Origin: Alligator mississippiensis | Lineage: Eukaryota; Chordata; Crocodylia; Alligatoridae | Reading direction: 5' to 3' | NCBI RefSeq assembly: GCF_030867095.1 | Contig: NC_081833.1 | Coordinates: forward strand, 73,537,395-73,601,394 | DNA length: 64,000 nucleotides | Shown: one piece after another, positions 11,652 through 22,699 of the stretch | Layout: each line of letters begins with the position of its first letter | Numbering within the stretch: the stretch's first letter is position 1 | The notes under the pieces: model-generated | The model's input: only the letters and a program-made list of their open reading frames with translations | Told to the model about the DNA's origin: nothing | Database searches by the model: none | Position numbers and translations under genes: made by a program

Positions 11652-12189
11652 CCTGAGGCTACCGCGACCACTGGGGCACTTTAGATGCTGTGCATCATTG
11701 GTGATTCCTCGGGCAAAGGGACCTGGTGGTGCCCGTCTCCTCCCCAGCTATGGATGGCCATCGACTCACAGGGATCTCTTGACAGGTCTTGTCTTTAATC
11801 CTGCTGGGTGTCCACACACCCTCCGCACCCAGGCTAGCCCAGGTTGGGGTGCCGGTTTAGTCGCCGACAACCTGACCATGGGACAGGCTGCGCTGGTTTG
11901 CATGGTACCAGACAGCAGACCAAGAGAGGCCTGTGCATGGACTTTCATGCCAACTGCATTGAACAAAGCCTGTCAGGGACCCTGGGTGCATACCTGTATT
12001 GTTACCCAAGCTAGCGAGATAAAAGGCAGCTTAGATCTACCTGTCTCCGCTACAATCCCTGACATACACTAAATGCTTTGCCTCATAATAAGCAGGGATC
12101 CTGGTTCTCTCCAATTTAAAAAATCCCCAAATTTTGGTTTAAAAGAAAAAAAAGTAACCCCAAATCCAAATTTTTCCGTGATTTAAATG

Positions 12190-12780
12190 AAACACCACTA
12201 ATATCTATCTGTCTACAAATAAGTAGATAGCTAGATGTGTGTAGATATAGATATGTACTCACTGTATATATAGATATACATGTCTATAGATATAGATAGA
12301 TATGTACATAGATATGTCTGTCTACATATATAGTTAGACATATAGATATGTACACACTTTGTATATATAGATATATCTATATCGATAGATATATCTATAT
12401 ATACAGTACAGATTTGTACAGCTACATATACAGATATGTACACACTGTATATATAGATATATCTATCTATATCTCTAGATATATCTATATATACACAGTA
12501 TATATAGATATATCTACCTATCTATATACCTATCTATATATAGATGCATCTATCTATATCTATAGATAGATATATCTATCTATACACAGTGTGTACATAT
12601 CTATATCTAGCAAGCAGAGAGAGGACCACGGGGGTGTGAACAAACATACTGCAGTAGCTTTAACCTTGCTAGTTAAGTCACATCAAATTAGTATATAAAT
12701 AGATATATCTATATATACAGTGTGTACATATCTATATCTATATTTACACATATTTATCTATCTATCAAGATAGTGGTGTT
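12190..12780. repeat. TATC/GATA-type microsatellite core
   Basis: Variants of tatagatatatctatctat and tacacactgtatatatagat fill the centre of the inverted-repeat element, broken at about 12608-12692 by a non-repetitive insert. The tract is self-complementary in many registers, which explains the short open frames of repetitive I, Y and S residues on both strands. Confidence 0.85.
12608..12692 (+). repeat. Inner copy of an about 85-bp segment, inside a microsatellite
   Basis: The text tagcaagcagagagaggacc, acgggggtgtgaacaaacat and actgcagtagctttaacctt matches 11563-11651 in the same orientation, about 1.04 kb away. Both edges pass abruptly into ctatatcta-type microsatellite. It has no inverted ends or poly(A), so it does not look like a separate transposon. 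Confidence 0.85.
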
Positions 12781-12896
12781 TCATTTTATCCTTGGAAAAA
12801 ATGTGGATTTAGGCTTACTTCTTTAATTAAAAATTGGGGATTTTTTTTTAATTCAGAGAAAACCAGGATTCCTGCTCGTAAGGACTTCACAGGCAG

Positions 12897-13076
12897 CAGG
12901 GGTGGGCAAAATGCGGCCCAGCAGGCCATTCAAACCGGCCTGCGGGGCCCCTAAAAAAATTAGAAAATGTAATATTTAGTTGCCTCTGACTACATACAGA
13001 GCCTTGTCATACAGCCCTCGCTGGCTTGCCAAAACTCAGTAAGCAGCCCTCCGCCCAAAATAATTGCTCGCCCCTG
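12897..13076. mobile_element. Short hAT-like non-autonomous element (caggggtgggcaaa type)
   Basis: The left end is caggggtgggcaaaatgcgg and the right end is aattgctcgcccctg, an imperfect inverted pair. The left end is shared with the larger element at 19683-20357, including the cggcctgcggggcccct segment. The flanking 8-mers acaggcag and gtgtgcag agree at only four positions, all at the 3' side. At 180 bp it is an internally deleted copy without coding capacity. Confidence 0.75.
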
Positions 13077-14489
13077 GTGTGCAGCAAGACTCTTTTCGAA
13101 GCCGTGCTCACATCCTGGCTAACGTGACTGATGTGGACATTGCAAAAATCCTGGTAGCTCATTCCAGGGGGCACCTGTTTCCCATAGACTTGGAGCAACT
13201 GCTCTAGCTTTTGACCCAGAAAAAAGGATGTGCAGCAGCCGGTGACTGTTATGTAACGAGGAGATGGATCCCCCCGCCCTCGCCCAGTGCGGTTAGACTT
13301 CTATAGAACCCACCAAGGCTTCGCTTGTGTTCTGGTTTTAAAGCATCTCTCAGAAAGAGGAAATGGCTTGGAGACCCACTGCAAATTTAAAAAAAAAAAC
13401 CAAAAAACAAGGCAAAATAAGACAGTAATGAGCACAGAGTGAAAGCTAATTATGGCCATTTGAGGGGGAAGATTTGCTGCAGCAAGTAAAACCTGTGCAG
13501 CAATAATTAGCGTGTCCCACCCGTTCCTTTTTGCAGCTAAGTGGGGCAAATTAAGCCCACAGCAAAACATACCACCTTTATGAAAAAGCCCCACTCCGAG
13601 CTTCCAATCCCTGCAGTAACATTATTAGAAATAGCAGAGTTTGTGGTCACCGCTGCAGAAGACTGCTGTCGCGACTTTTCAAAAAGGCCCATATGCCCGG
13701 ACAATGGTGAATCCCCCAGGTCTTTTGCACATACCTTTTCTCCAAGGAGTCATTTCTAATCAGAATGATATCCTAACCATGGTCCTCCTTGGAGCTTAGC
13801 TACGGATTCGGTAGCTTTATGCTGGTTTAAAACAGAGGAGCTGCCTGAGCTGCCGCAGTCCGCTGGCGATTTTCCACCGAGCGGCTGATGCCAACTGAAG
13901 TGACATTACTTTAAAATGTCATTTGATGCATGAATGAATGTGATACATTACTTTAAAACTTCTTTTGATACATTCATGTTAGCTTTGTTGTTTAAATCCA
14001 GGGCTGGGAAAATAGGAAGTAATTTGCCAGCGAGCATACTGTACTAAAAGCTTTCAGCAGAGCCCAGGAACTGCTGCCACTCTCTGCAAGTTCATATAGT
14101 ACCAAAGACAACCGGGTAGCCTCATGATACGTGCTGCCATAATATGAATAGGAAATAATAATAATAAAAAATTGCTCCATTGCATACCTTTGTAAAGGCA
14201 TTTTTCTAAATTTATTCCGGGCTTCTACTGGGAAAATGTATTGGGTGGTGTAACTACTGACACTGGGGAGAGATATGGCAAATGGTATTTGATTACTCCC
14301 AAAGCTTCAGAGCAACATATAAACTCATGTGGACCCCAGGGATGGGTAAAGACTCTGCTCCAGTAGGTTGTGGACTGGGAACCAGCTCACCGCTGCTGTG
14401 GGCCAGAAGCTATGTCGGCAGGTCCCAAGCACAAGAAGTCTGACTTTCATTGTAATCAAAGGCCTCTGGGTTGAAAGGAAAACAAGGCA
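13077..14489. other. Unique non-coding DNA with one short imperfect tandem repeat
   Basis: Unique sequence with an A-rich run near 13388-13410. At 13902-13980 a roughly 42-bp unit is present twice: gacattactttaaaatgtca and, later, tacattactttaaaacttct, each followed by a tttgat-a-cat segment. No supported exon was seen. Confidence 0.4.
13902..13980 (+). repeat. Imperfect two-copy tandem repeat, period about 42 bp
   Basis: Unit 1 (13902-13937) reads gacattactttaaaatgtca then tttgatgcatgaatga. Unit 2 (13944-13980) reads tacattactttaaaacttct then tttgatacattcatgtt. The shared acattactttaaaa core and ttgat(g/a)ca(t) segment indicate an old local duplication. It could also be a pair of similar binding sites. 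No coding role is apparent. Confidence 0.6.
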
Positions 14490-14582
14490 GAACAGAATGA
14501 AGTTGGAAGGGGCTTCCTTAAAATAAATACCACCCCCTCAATGAAGGGACCATCCGTCCCCATTACTGATAGACCAACCTTT
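14490..14582 (-). mobile_element. Probable degenerate CR1 LINE 3' tail, reverse orientation
   Basis: The text gaagttggaaggggcttcct followed at a distance by accccctcaatgaagggacc resembles the reverse complement of the CR1 3' end (aggtcccttccaac...). It is heavily diverged and short. The match is from memory of the CR1 tail, so the call is tentative. Confidence 0.4.
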
Positions 14583-15884
14583 CTCTAGCAGATGTAGCTC
14601 GTCTCCTCTGGCCCTCACTCCCCTCCACAACTCATAAAAAGGATGGCTTCTGAGGAGCATGTGTTTTGTCATTTGGGATAAGCCAGGTTGCACCACTAAA
14701 TAACAAGTGCATTAAAAAAAAAATTAAAAAGGCTGAGGTATGCAACTAGCATGGTCAATATATTGTGTACAAAATCCCCTTTGCCAGCAGCCTGACTTAA
14801 CACACTGGCTCACCCTAGCTTTTTGCCTCCTGTTTTGATGACACTCATGAGAAAAAGGGAACAAACTGATTCCTTTGTCCTTTACCCTTCTTTTCTATGA
14901 GCCCAGGCAACCCCAAGACATAGACCAAAAAAACTAGCAAGTGCATAACCTCCTTGGTACCTAAAGCAAGAGAAAATGTTGCAGAAATCACATACCAATT
15001 GAAAGAACCAAAGGTGCACACTACTGAATATCTCTAACAGGGGTGGAGGTGTGCTTTGCTGCCAAATTTAAAGGACTGGGTAGCAGCTAGGCATGCTGGG
15101 AAATACCCTTATATAAGCAGGTGATTCTAGGTGCTTAGTAGAAGCTAGATGGGGGGAAATGTTGGAGGGTAAGGTGCAGCTGTAGGTTATGAGAACTGAT
15201 TTTCTCAGCTGAACATGGCTTTCAGATAGTATTTATTATTAGAAGCACCTTTTCTCTTAAGGCAAACTTAGTCTGTGCTATGGCTTTATTTGCCTTAGAT
15301 GCAAAATTAGCAAGCATAGGTTTGCTAATGGAGTGGCATTCAGCTGCTAACCTACACAGTACCTACCATAGGTCTAGCTCAGGGCTTCATCTCTTGCTGT
15401 GCTATACTCACTCCATCAGTCCCCAGCAAACTCAGGGATAAAATGGAGGAATTGGAGCTTCCTGCTCCGGCAATTCAAAACCAATTCCTATATTGTGAGA
15501 AGCAGAGACATCTCTTCTAACAGTACAGGGCTAATGATATGTGCTTGCTCGGCCAGGCATTGCTATGTGAATTGTTATGAATTGAGCTTTCCTTTCAAGA
15601 GACTGCTTGTCTTGCATGCACTACAACTGGGGTAGATATTGGACTCACAGCTGAGGAACAGATGAGAACTATTTTGGAGGACTTTCTTTAGGATGTGAAG
15701 AAAGCTGCTTGAGAAGCTGCTAATTCAATTCATGGCGTATGAAGGCAGAGTGAGCGTTTCACTCTGAAGAGCAGAAGTTGGTCGAGATTGGCATCTGTAG
15801 GTTAATATTACTTACTTGTGTCCTTGGGCACAGAGTGCTGCTAGCAGAGCTAAAGAAGTAGCCCTAATCCAGCCATCCCATCTA
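14583..15884. other. Unique non-coding DNA
   Basis: AT-rich unique sequence with only one plus-strand frame just above 60 codons (15399-15635, 78 codons) and no plausible splice sites around it. No repeat end, RNA gene or site cluster was recognised. Confidence 0.4.
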
Positions 15885-15973
15885 ATAAAAAGATGACCAG
15901 GACAATCCTGCCTTGAGCGGGGCACTAGACTAGATGACCTCCTGCGGTCCCTTCCAGCTTTATTTTCCTATGA
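15885..15973 (+). mobile_element. CR1 LINE 3' tail fragment
   Basis: The segment includes gcactagactagatgacctc and ctgcggtcccttccagcttt, followed by attttcctatga. This is the characteristic end of the CR1 3' UTR (actagatgacctcctgaggtcccttccag). It is 5'-truncated, as is usual for CR1, and has no coding part. Confidence 0.85.
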
Positions 15974-16980
15974 CCCATGAGGCCTGTCCTTTCCTTCCCA
16001 AGTGCTTCTGTATAGAAACGAGCCACGATGGGTTTTTTAGCTGCACGTAACCGCTAGAGGGCAATCCATATTAGTCTGTGCATTGAAACTGCGCCTACAG
16101 CCCATATAGCTGCGAACACAGTATTTCACTCTGTTGGACCAGCTCATGCAAATGACAATGCACCGGCTACATCTGGCAAAAAAGGCTGGTTAGCATGATA
16201 AACTGCATCTAGGCAAATGAAGAAGCAGGGCTCAAGTTGACCTGTGGTGTATTTTTGATCCTTTTTAACAACGCTTATTTGCGTGCTGGTTCCTGATCTT
16301 TGCTTTGTCATCCAGGGTCGCTGCGGCAGTGCAGATGTTCTGCAGCCTATTTCCATGGTGCAGTGGCAAAGTTTGCATCTTGCAGAAGAAAGCTGCTCTC
16401 TTTATAGAGCAGAACTGCAAATGAAAGAAACCCACCAAAACTTTCGCTCCTCAGGAGATTATTTAACTGCTTGGTGGGGGGGGGGAGATGCCAGCAGACT
16501 CTTCCAAGAAGTTCATTGCTCAGAGATGCCAAGTTCAGAAAAAGCACATTATATGTACAGGTCACGTATAGACAAATCGATCAAGGGTGTGAGTCACAGC
16601 AGTTTGCTTCACTGCCTTCCATCGTGGCAGTGGATTTAGATGTTCAGGGAACCTGTTAAGTGCTTTTATTACCCTCTGGAAACTCAATCTCTTTTTCTCA
16701 CTCTTGCATTGTTAGCTGCTGCTATCAGTATTTATTGCCTCTTCCAAAGGGTGCTTTGCTCTTTGCTGGAGGTACAGCAATGCTGTCTGGCAGCTACCAA
16801 GAGGTGAGAAGTCCATGGTTTTCTGTCATTGGCAACCCTGGATATGTGCAACTGTCTTAGTCTCTGCATTCCCAAGTAGACACCTATGTCTGCAACGCCG
16901 CTTAGCCATACCCCTTATAAGAAACTCTAGTGACTGCAAGACTGGGAAGAGAGACCTAAATTTTGTGGAATTTGAGAAGG
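15974..16980. other. Unique non-coding DNA
   Basis: Contains a G run of ten near 16476-16486 and short frames on both strands. No splice-flanked coding block was seen. The 170-codon plus-strand frame that starts at 16815 runs into a MIR relic and is therefore not supported as a gene. Confidence 0.4.
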
Positions 16981-17185
16981 AGGGTTTGGTCATTAGTTCA
17001 GGAGCTGGGGAGTCCAATTCAAATACCCACTCGCTTGCACACTTTGTGCACGACCATGGGCAAGTCGCCGAGACCGAGTTCCCCATCCGGATACTAGGGG
17101 TATTAGCACAGTCCCACCTGTTACAGGGATGTTCTGAGGATACGTACATTAATATTGTGAGAGACACAAATAATGGGGGTATTGA
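16981..17185 (+). mobile_element. MIR SINE relic (nearly full core)
   Basis: Recognisable MIR-like segments in order are gagctggggagtccaattca, gaccatgggcaagtcgccga, gagttccccatccggatact and ttacagggatgttctgagga. These correspond to the MIR core (gggcaagtcacttaacctctctgagcctcagtttcc..., then the cacagggttgttgtgaggat segment). It is an ancient tRNA-derived SINE, well kept for its age, and it explains the 170-codon open frame over this region. Confidence 0.8.
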
Positions 17186-17329
17186 AGTCCGACAAGTGAA
17201 CCGTGCTACTGAGAACTATTCCCTTTTCACCACATACACGGACCAGGATATTTGTGAAATCAGGATTTTGGTTGGAGTCCTATGCGGGATGGATTTCACC
17301 CCTTTAAATGCCATTAGACCTGCCTGATG

Positions 17330-17575
17330 AGCAGGGATCCTGGTTTTCTCTGATTTAAAAAAAATCCCCAATTTTCAGATTGAAAAAGTAACCCAAAATC
17401 CACATTTTTCTGTGATCAAAACAGAACACCACTATTAAACAGATAGATAGATATCTACCACTGTGTTTCACCACTGTGATTAAAATGAAACATCACTAAT
17501 ATATATCTATAGATATATTAGTGCTATAGGTATATATCTATAGCATATATAGTGTGTGTGTGTGTGTGTGTGCAT

Positions 17576-17617
<42 letters not shown>

Positions 17618-17744
17618 CATATACAGTGTATATATATACCTATAGCACTACTATATAGATATAGTACTATCTATCTATATCTATATAGTAGTGCTATAGG
17701 CATGTGTGTGTATGTATGTATGTATGTATGTATGTATGTGTGTG

Positions 17745-17779
<35 letters not shown>

Positions 17780-17946
17780 TGTAGGTATAGATATAGATGT
17801 AGATATTAATGGTGTTTCATTTTAATCACAGTAGTAAAACACGGTGTTTCAGCTTAATCACAGAAAAATTTGGATTTTGGATTACTTCATTTAATCTGAA
17901 GACTGGGGATTTTTTTTTTAAATCAGAGAAAACCAGGATCCCTGCT
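17330..17946. mobile_element. Long-armed inverted-repeat element with microsatellite core (copy 2)
   Basis: The left arm starts agcagggatcctggttttct and the right arm ends gagaaaaccaggatccctgct; the outer 20 bases are perfect inverted copies. Both arms continue through aaaatccacatttttctgtg and its complement. The tgattaaaatgaaacatcac motif is repeated inside the left part, and the right part mirrors this. The core is (tg)n, (ac)n, (tatg)n and (ta)n. It is a close relative of the element at 12091-12876. A possible tga flank occurs on both sides, but no convincing target duplication was found. Confidence 0.75.
17437..17812. repeat. Compound microsatellite core: (TG)n, (AC)n, (TATG)n, (TA)n
   Basis: The tract includes tgtgtgtgtgtgtgtgtg near 17551, acacacacacacacacacac near 17581-17613, tatgtatgtatgtatgtatg near 17711 and a tatatatata run near 17749-17776. 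Adjacent (TG)n and (AC)n blocks are inverted to each other and can pair. It fills the centre of the surrounding inverted-repeat element. Confidence 0.9.
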
Positions 17947-19674
17947 GAAGTGGTGGCCATCAGTACCATAATACAGTGTACAGGAAGGTGGTAAACCAGC
18001 CCTTCATGATAGCCAGCCTCTGATAGGAAGAGCCAGAGTGATACTACCGTATTAATAGGACATGGCTACAGCTTGTTTTTTCCCAAAATCCACCCAGAGC
18101 CACACTGTCTGAGGATAATCAAACCTAGTTTTGCTGCCACCTTGCCATCCAAACACTTCCAGATGTTTTCAGGTGGCACCTACACAAACTCAACCTGTTG
18201 CTATGTGGAAAGGAGGTTGTTTCTGCTCTTGAATCATGGTGGAAGTGTTTGGGGGACCGAGGAAGTCCATTTTTAGTAGGCGAGCCAAGGAGAAGAACGA
18301 TGATAATAAGTAGGGCAAGAGAGTTCTGCTAAAGCATTGCGGTGCCAAGTAACTGTGATGATGTGATACGTTCCAACAAACCCAAGGATTTCAGCCGTGG
18401 CTGCCGCTAAAGAAACTGAGGCCATAGTAACGTGGAGAATTTCAGCAAAAAGATCAGGCGGGGTGGAGGGGGGGAAAGGGCCTGGGAAAGAGCCGGTGAG
18501 ATGGCTGTTCAGGAGAGCGGAGCAGATCGGGGGGGCATGAGAACAAGCGGCACCTGATGGGCGCTACCCTAACTATCGATGCTATAACTAACGATGAAGG
18601 AAAGTCCCTGTGGGAAAGGGGAGAAACTGAAGTAGAATTATGCAGCGAGAGGAAGGAAATGGGGGAGACCAAGATGAAAGAGCAGCCAAGTGGATCACAT
18701 TGGGACCCAATGCTGGGGTATCTGGCAAGCTAGGTAGCTCCTTAAGAAGGAATATCACACTTAGGGGTAGATATCCCCAGTCTGCCCTTGGGATGTGGGC
18801 CTCATAGTCAACCTGGCATTAGCAGATTAGTCAGTCTAATGTTATCTTGGGGGAGACAAGAGATTTATATTCAGGAGGGTCATCGTCCCCCCTGCCTCCC
18901 CTGCTCCCTGCTATCTCCTTGTTTTAAGCGGTGTTGAATGCCATCTTTTATTTTCTAGCAAAAGAAGTCCATAAGTCAGCTGACATCCTAGCTTTGGGAG
19001 TAGCAGGGCTGACTTTCAAGGAAAGGCAGTCTTTGTTAAGAGAAGACAATGACTCCCTAACTGTATCCATGTACTACCGGCCCATCCTTATCAGATGACT
19101 GACAACAGGGTGAGCAGATAAGGAGTAGCACTTACCAGAAAAGTTGAAGCTCCTATCTAAACTTCCTGGGTTGACAGGAAATGCTTCATCCCAACATGAT
19201 ATTTCTCAAACTAATCATTAAACAGGAAAACTCTTTTATGGCTTACAAGAATTCTTCGGTGCTGTCAACAGCTGGCTTAAGTACTGTCAGCAGTTGATTC
19301 AAGAGCAAGGCTATTACGTCTTCGTGGCGTTTACTTTGTTATGTTCTTGGTTGGCTTTAATTTAGCAGTGGTGAAAAAAATATTCGTAGACAAGAATCAT
19401 CTTTTAACCTTATAATAGATGAGGGCCTTTGGGAACTGAAGTCCTGATTTCATCTACAGGAATGCCATAATCCCAAGATGCATGCCTGAACACGGGTGGG
19501 AAGACATACTGGCCTTCAGGTAACTCGGGCTGATTTTGGAAAGCGGACGTGCATTCACAGATTGGGGCTTCCCAAAACGCGAAGCTACCGAGTAACCATT
19601 AATTAGATGGCAGCACTTCTGAGTCAGTGCCCAGCCAGACTGGAGTTCCTATTTCGCCTGCCAAGACTTTCATA
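17947..19674. other. Unique non-coding DNA
   Basis: Unique sequence with a purine-rich patch near 18455-18500 (gggtggagggggggaaaggg), which has several G runs and could form a G-quadruplex. No supported exon, RNA gene or repeat end was recognised. Confidence 0.4.
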
Positions 19675-19682
19675 CTCTACAT

Positions 19683-20357
19683 CAGGGGTGGGCAAAATAC
19701 AGCCCAGGGGCCGGATCCGGCCTGCGGAGGGACTTTGTCTGGCCAGCGGCGGATGTCTCAGTCCCACCTGGCCCTGGCCTGTGGTGCCTCCTGCAATGGA
19801 GATGAGGCAGCTCCTGGAGATGGGGCAGCTGCATGGCTGGACTGTGTTTCTAGACAGCCCAGGCAGTGGCAGCTCCTTCTAGCTGCCACCACTGCTGGTC
19901 CCAGCCCCACGGTACTGGCAGGGAACCACATGCATAGCCCCTGCTCCTTGCCCGCTTCGGATCCACCCTGTCTGGAGCAAACCAACTGTGAACCAGCAGG
20001 GCAGTGCCCCGTGCCTGCTCCGGACCAGCCCACCCAGGTTGAGCGGTGGTGCCTGGGCAAAAGCTGCTCTGGGCACAGGGAAAAAGTGGCTGCCTCCTCC
20101 TCATCAGAGCCCACATCTGGGCTGCCCTGTAGCTCGTCTCCGCCGCTGTCACCACTGCCTCCAGACCACCCAGTGGGGCAGCAGTGGCATTGGAAATCAG
20201 CTGCAGGGCAGCCCAGGTGAGGCTGGGGCCATGTGCTCAGCTGATGCTGAGCACTGGTGGTGGTAGCACAGGAGGATCCACAGGGTGCACTGGTTCCAGG
20301 CTGTTGTGGGGGCAAAGGGGATGCCTACCCATGGGCCCAAATAGTGGCCCACCCCTG
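19683..20357. mobile_element. hAT-like non-autonomous element, 675 bp, with 8-bp target duplication
   Basis: The left end is caggggtgggcaaaatacag and the right end is aaatagtggcccacccctg, an inverted pair. The flanks ctctacat (19675-19682) and ctctagat (20358-20365) form an 8-bp target duplication with one difference, which is the hAT signature. The GC-rich interior has long open frames on both strands (up to 197 codons), but none shows a transposase-like composition, and they overlap each other. It shares its left end with the 180-bp element at 12897-13076, so it is probably a longer deletion derivative of the same family. Confidence 0.9.
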
Positions 20358-20365
20358 CTCTAGAT

Positions 20366-21825
20366 GGTGTGTCTGGGACACAAGTGTGGCTCCATGGAAA
20401 CAAAAGCTTTGTGCAGCAGAGCGGTCTTGCCCGCCCCGAAGCAACACGACTTGCTTCAGTTTCACGTGGGTGGCACCAAAAGAAACGGGGGGCAAAAAAC
20501 CATCATTCCGTGGTTTCATTGGTGAATCACGTGTGTGCATGTATTTGTGGTTTTTTTGTTGTTTTGTTTACTTTTTTAATATTCGGCCTTGCAATGGAGG
20601 TGAGCGAGCGGCAGGGAAAAGGAAAATAAGAATGACAAGGGTTTTCCATCCAATCTGTCAAACATCAGCATTCAGCCAATCAGATCAGAGCTTTTTGCTC
20701 AATAGTCCATCCCTTCCTTTTACGGCAATAGTCTGCCTCTCAAAAAGTGTGGTTGGTTAATCCCGCGCAGCGAGGTCATGATATGTTTCAGGTATCGTTG
20801 GGCCTGTCTTGGGATGGTGAGAAGTGCATCTCCCTGATTTTGTTTTCACTCTATTTTGAAAAAACAGTACCAAATGAGATGAACTCCTGGCAAACTAGAC
20901 AAAAAATGGTGTTTCAACTAAGACAATTTTAACCGCTATGTGGCTATGAGGCTGAGACCGACACAATGGGACACCACATTAGCAGGTGGTGACAAAAAGA
21001 CGTGATGGCTGCCTCTGTTCATCCTGCAGTGGGTTCATCGTTAGTACCTGATGCTTAGTAAATTGTCCATTAAAGCTTTGAGCATCACTCCTCCAAGTAC
21101 ACATCAAAACCTGCATCTCCTTAAAAGCAAGATGAAGAGACTACATGGAAAGATGAGCACGAGCTGCAAAGTTGGTGTCTAGGCCTGAGACGGTTCCAAT
21201 CTGGGAAGTTTGTTTGAGCTGAGTCCTTCTCCAGTTTCCACCCCAAAATTGGTCTGTGCTCACCAGAGGGTGAAGCTGGTCTAACCTGTATGGGCGGTAA
21301 GAAGAACAAAACCATTAGAGGGTCATCTTCCCCCAGTGCTGTGCCATTTCTGGGGAGCATGTTATGGAAAGTGGTGGTCCCTTATGCTAACCTACAGCAG
21401 AAGCTGGATTCATCAGAGTATCTGACGTGCTCTAGGAAACGAGTTAGAGAGAGCAGCGATATAAAAACAGTGGACCCAACCCTAGTCTAAGCCACATCAA
21501 AATGACCATAAGCATTGAGCACAGTTTGGCTCAATGAGTGTCTTAGTCCATTGGTGCTTTATGAATATTTGCTTAGATTCCTCCGGGTTCCCAAAATGGA
21601 CTGGGAATTTCATGGGCAACGGAATCCCTCAAGACATTTTGGCTTCCTTTAATCAGAAATGATTGGAGGAGGGAAGGAGACCATTTGAATGGTTTGGGAC
21701 CAGCATTGATGCATAGGTTTAATAGCTATTAGTCTTCCTGAGCCGATTTGCCCTGTAGCTCTCCACCATTTTGACTCTGTGATATTTATATCCTCTCCTG
21801 GACCATAACTCACCCCAGCACCTTC
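20366..21825. other. Unique non-coding DNA
   Basis: Mixed unique sequence with short frames only. Nothing repeat-like, RNA-like or exon-like was supported. Confidence 0.4.
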
Positions 21826-21880
21826 ACAGTTTCATAGTTGGTAGGGTTGGAAGGAACCTGAGCAGGTCATTGATTGGTTT
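21826..21880 (-). mobile_element. CR1 LINE 3' tail, reverse orientation
   Basis: The text cagtttcatagttggtaggg followed by ttggaaggaacctgagcagg is the reverse complement of the CR1 3' end (cctcaggttccttccaaccctaccaactatgaaac). Only the last about 50 bp are recognisable. Confidence 0.7.
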
Positions 21881-22699
21881 CATTTTACCTATCATAATAC
21901 AAGACCCACTCATTATATGGTAAATTGAAGGGTTGGATCGTAACACCGATTGATTGACAGCAGGGCGTGGAAGGTAGTGGGAGGAAAGGAACGGGTAAAT
22001 CAGGCCTGAGTCTGATTTAATCAGTAGACCAAAACCAAAAAGTTTTATATTGGTTTAAAATTGTTGTTAGTTACTGAAGAATCAAGCCCATAGCTCGTTC
22101 TTATTACCCCCTGTCTTGCACCTTTTCAAAGCCTACGTGATTGCGTTGGAGGCCTAACGAGACTTTGTAATTTCTTTGGTGTACCATTACTGAGAGTCCC
22201 GTCATGTAAAATTAGAACAGGGTAAGTTTCAGGAACAAATTCTCAAATGTGCTTCTGTTGCAAGAAAAAGAAACTAGCAGCACAGAGTAAATTTCCTCCC
22301 TTCTTCAGTTTGATTCTCTGCTCATTGATATGCTGGCCAGGACAGAGATCTGAAGAAGGGAAAAATAGCCATGCTAAGGGACCTGTAGACTCTTCTTTCC
22401 TGGAGGGGTTCGAGAAGAGGTGCCATTGCTTCCTGGGATGGTTTAGGACTGTGAATCTTGCCTCTGTGCTAGGGGTTGAACAGCACGCTATAATTCAATT
22501 TAAATCAATTGCTATTAGGAAATAGGATGTAGTCTCTTGAATCCTTTTTTTAAGCATGCAAAGGAGGATGCTACACAAGATGGCCTATGGCTGCAACTCA
22601 AAACTACATGTCAAGTGTCTGGGTAGATCCAAAAGCCCACGCTGTGTCACTCTGCCGAGTGAATCACACATTGGTGGAATTGGTGAGGTTTTATTCACC
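21881..22699. other. Unique non-coding DNA
   Basis: Unique sequence before a CR1 tail. The frame at 22247-22525 (92 codons) has no recognised domain, and no splice structure was found. Confidence 0.35.

Larger units (their letters stand above)
9867..12090. other. Unique non-coding DNA
   Basis: Mostly unique AT-rich sequence with several short open frames and no exon-like structure. A candidate regulatory block at 10620-10960 and the source copy of a duplicated segment at 11563-11651 are listed separately. Near 10752-10790 the text ccgactccaacggcagtggg may be a relic of an old dispersed motif. Confidence 0.4.
12091..12876. mobile_element. Long-armed inverted-repeat element with expanded microsatellite core (copy 1)
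   Basis: The left arm (12091 to about 12203) starts agcagggatcctggttctct and ends tgaaacaccacta. The right arm (about 12771-12876) starts tagtggtgtttcatttta and ends gaaaaccaggattcctgct. The arms are inverted copies of about 110 bp with poly(A)/poly(T)-like parts. Between them lie about 560 bp of gata/tatc and tatata microsatellite plus an inserted copy of nearby DNA. No transposase and no clear target duplication were found. Copy 2 is at 17330-17946. It is probably a non-autonomous DNA transposon. Crocodilian genomes are known to carry MITE families such as Chompy, but identity was not tested. Confidence 0.7.

Noticed and set aside
12231-12569. Short proteins rich in I, Y and S on both strands
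   Set aside because: They are translations of the tatc/gata microsatellite.
16815-17327. 170-codon plus-strand open frame
   Set aside because: Much of it is a MIR SINE relic, so the open frame is fortuitous.
19627-20220. 197-codon frame and overlapping minus-strand frames
   Set aside because: They lie within a GC-rich hAT-like element with defined ends and target duplication, and do not resemble a transposase.
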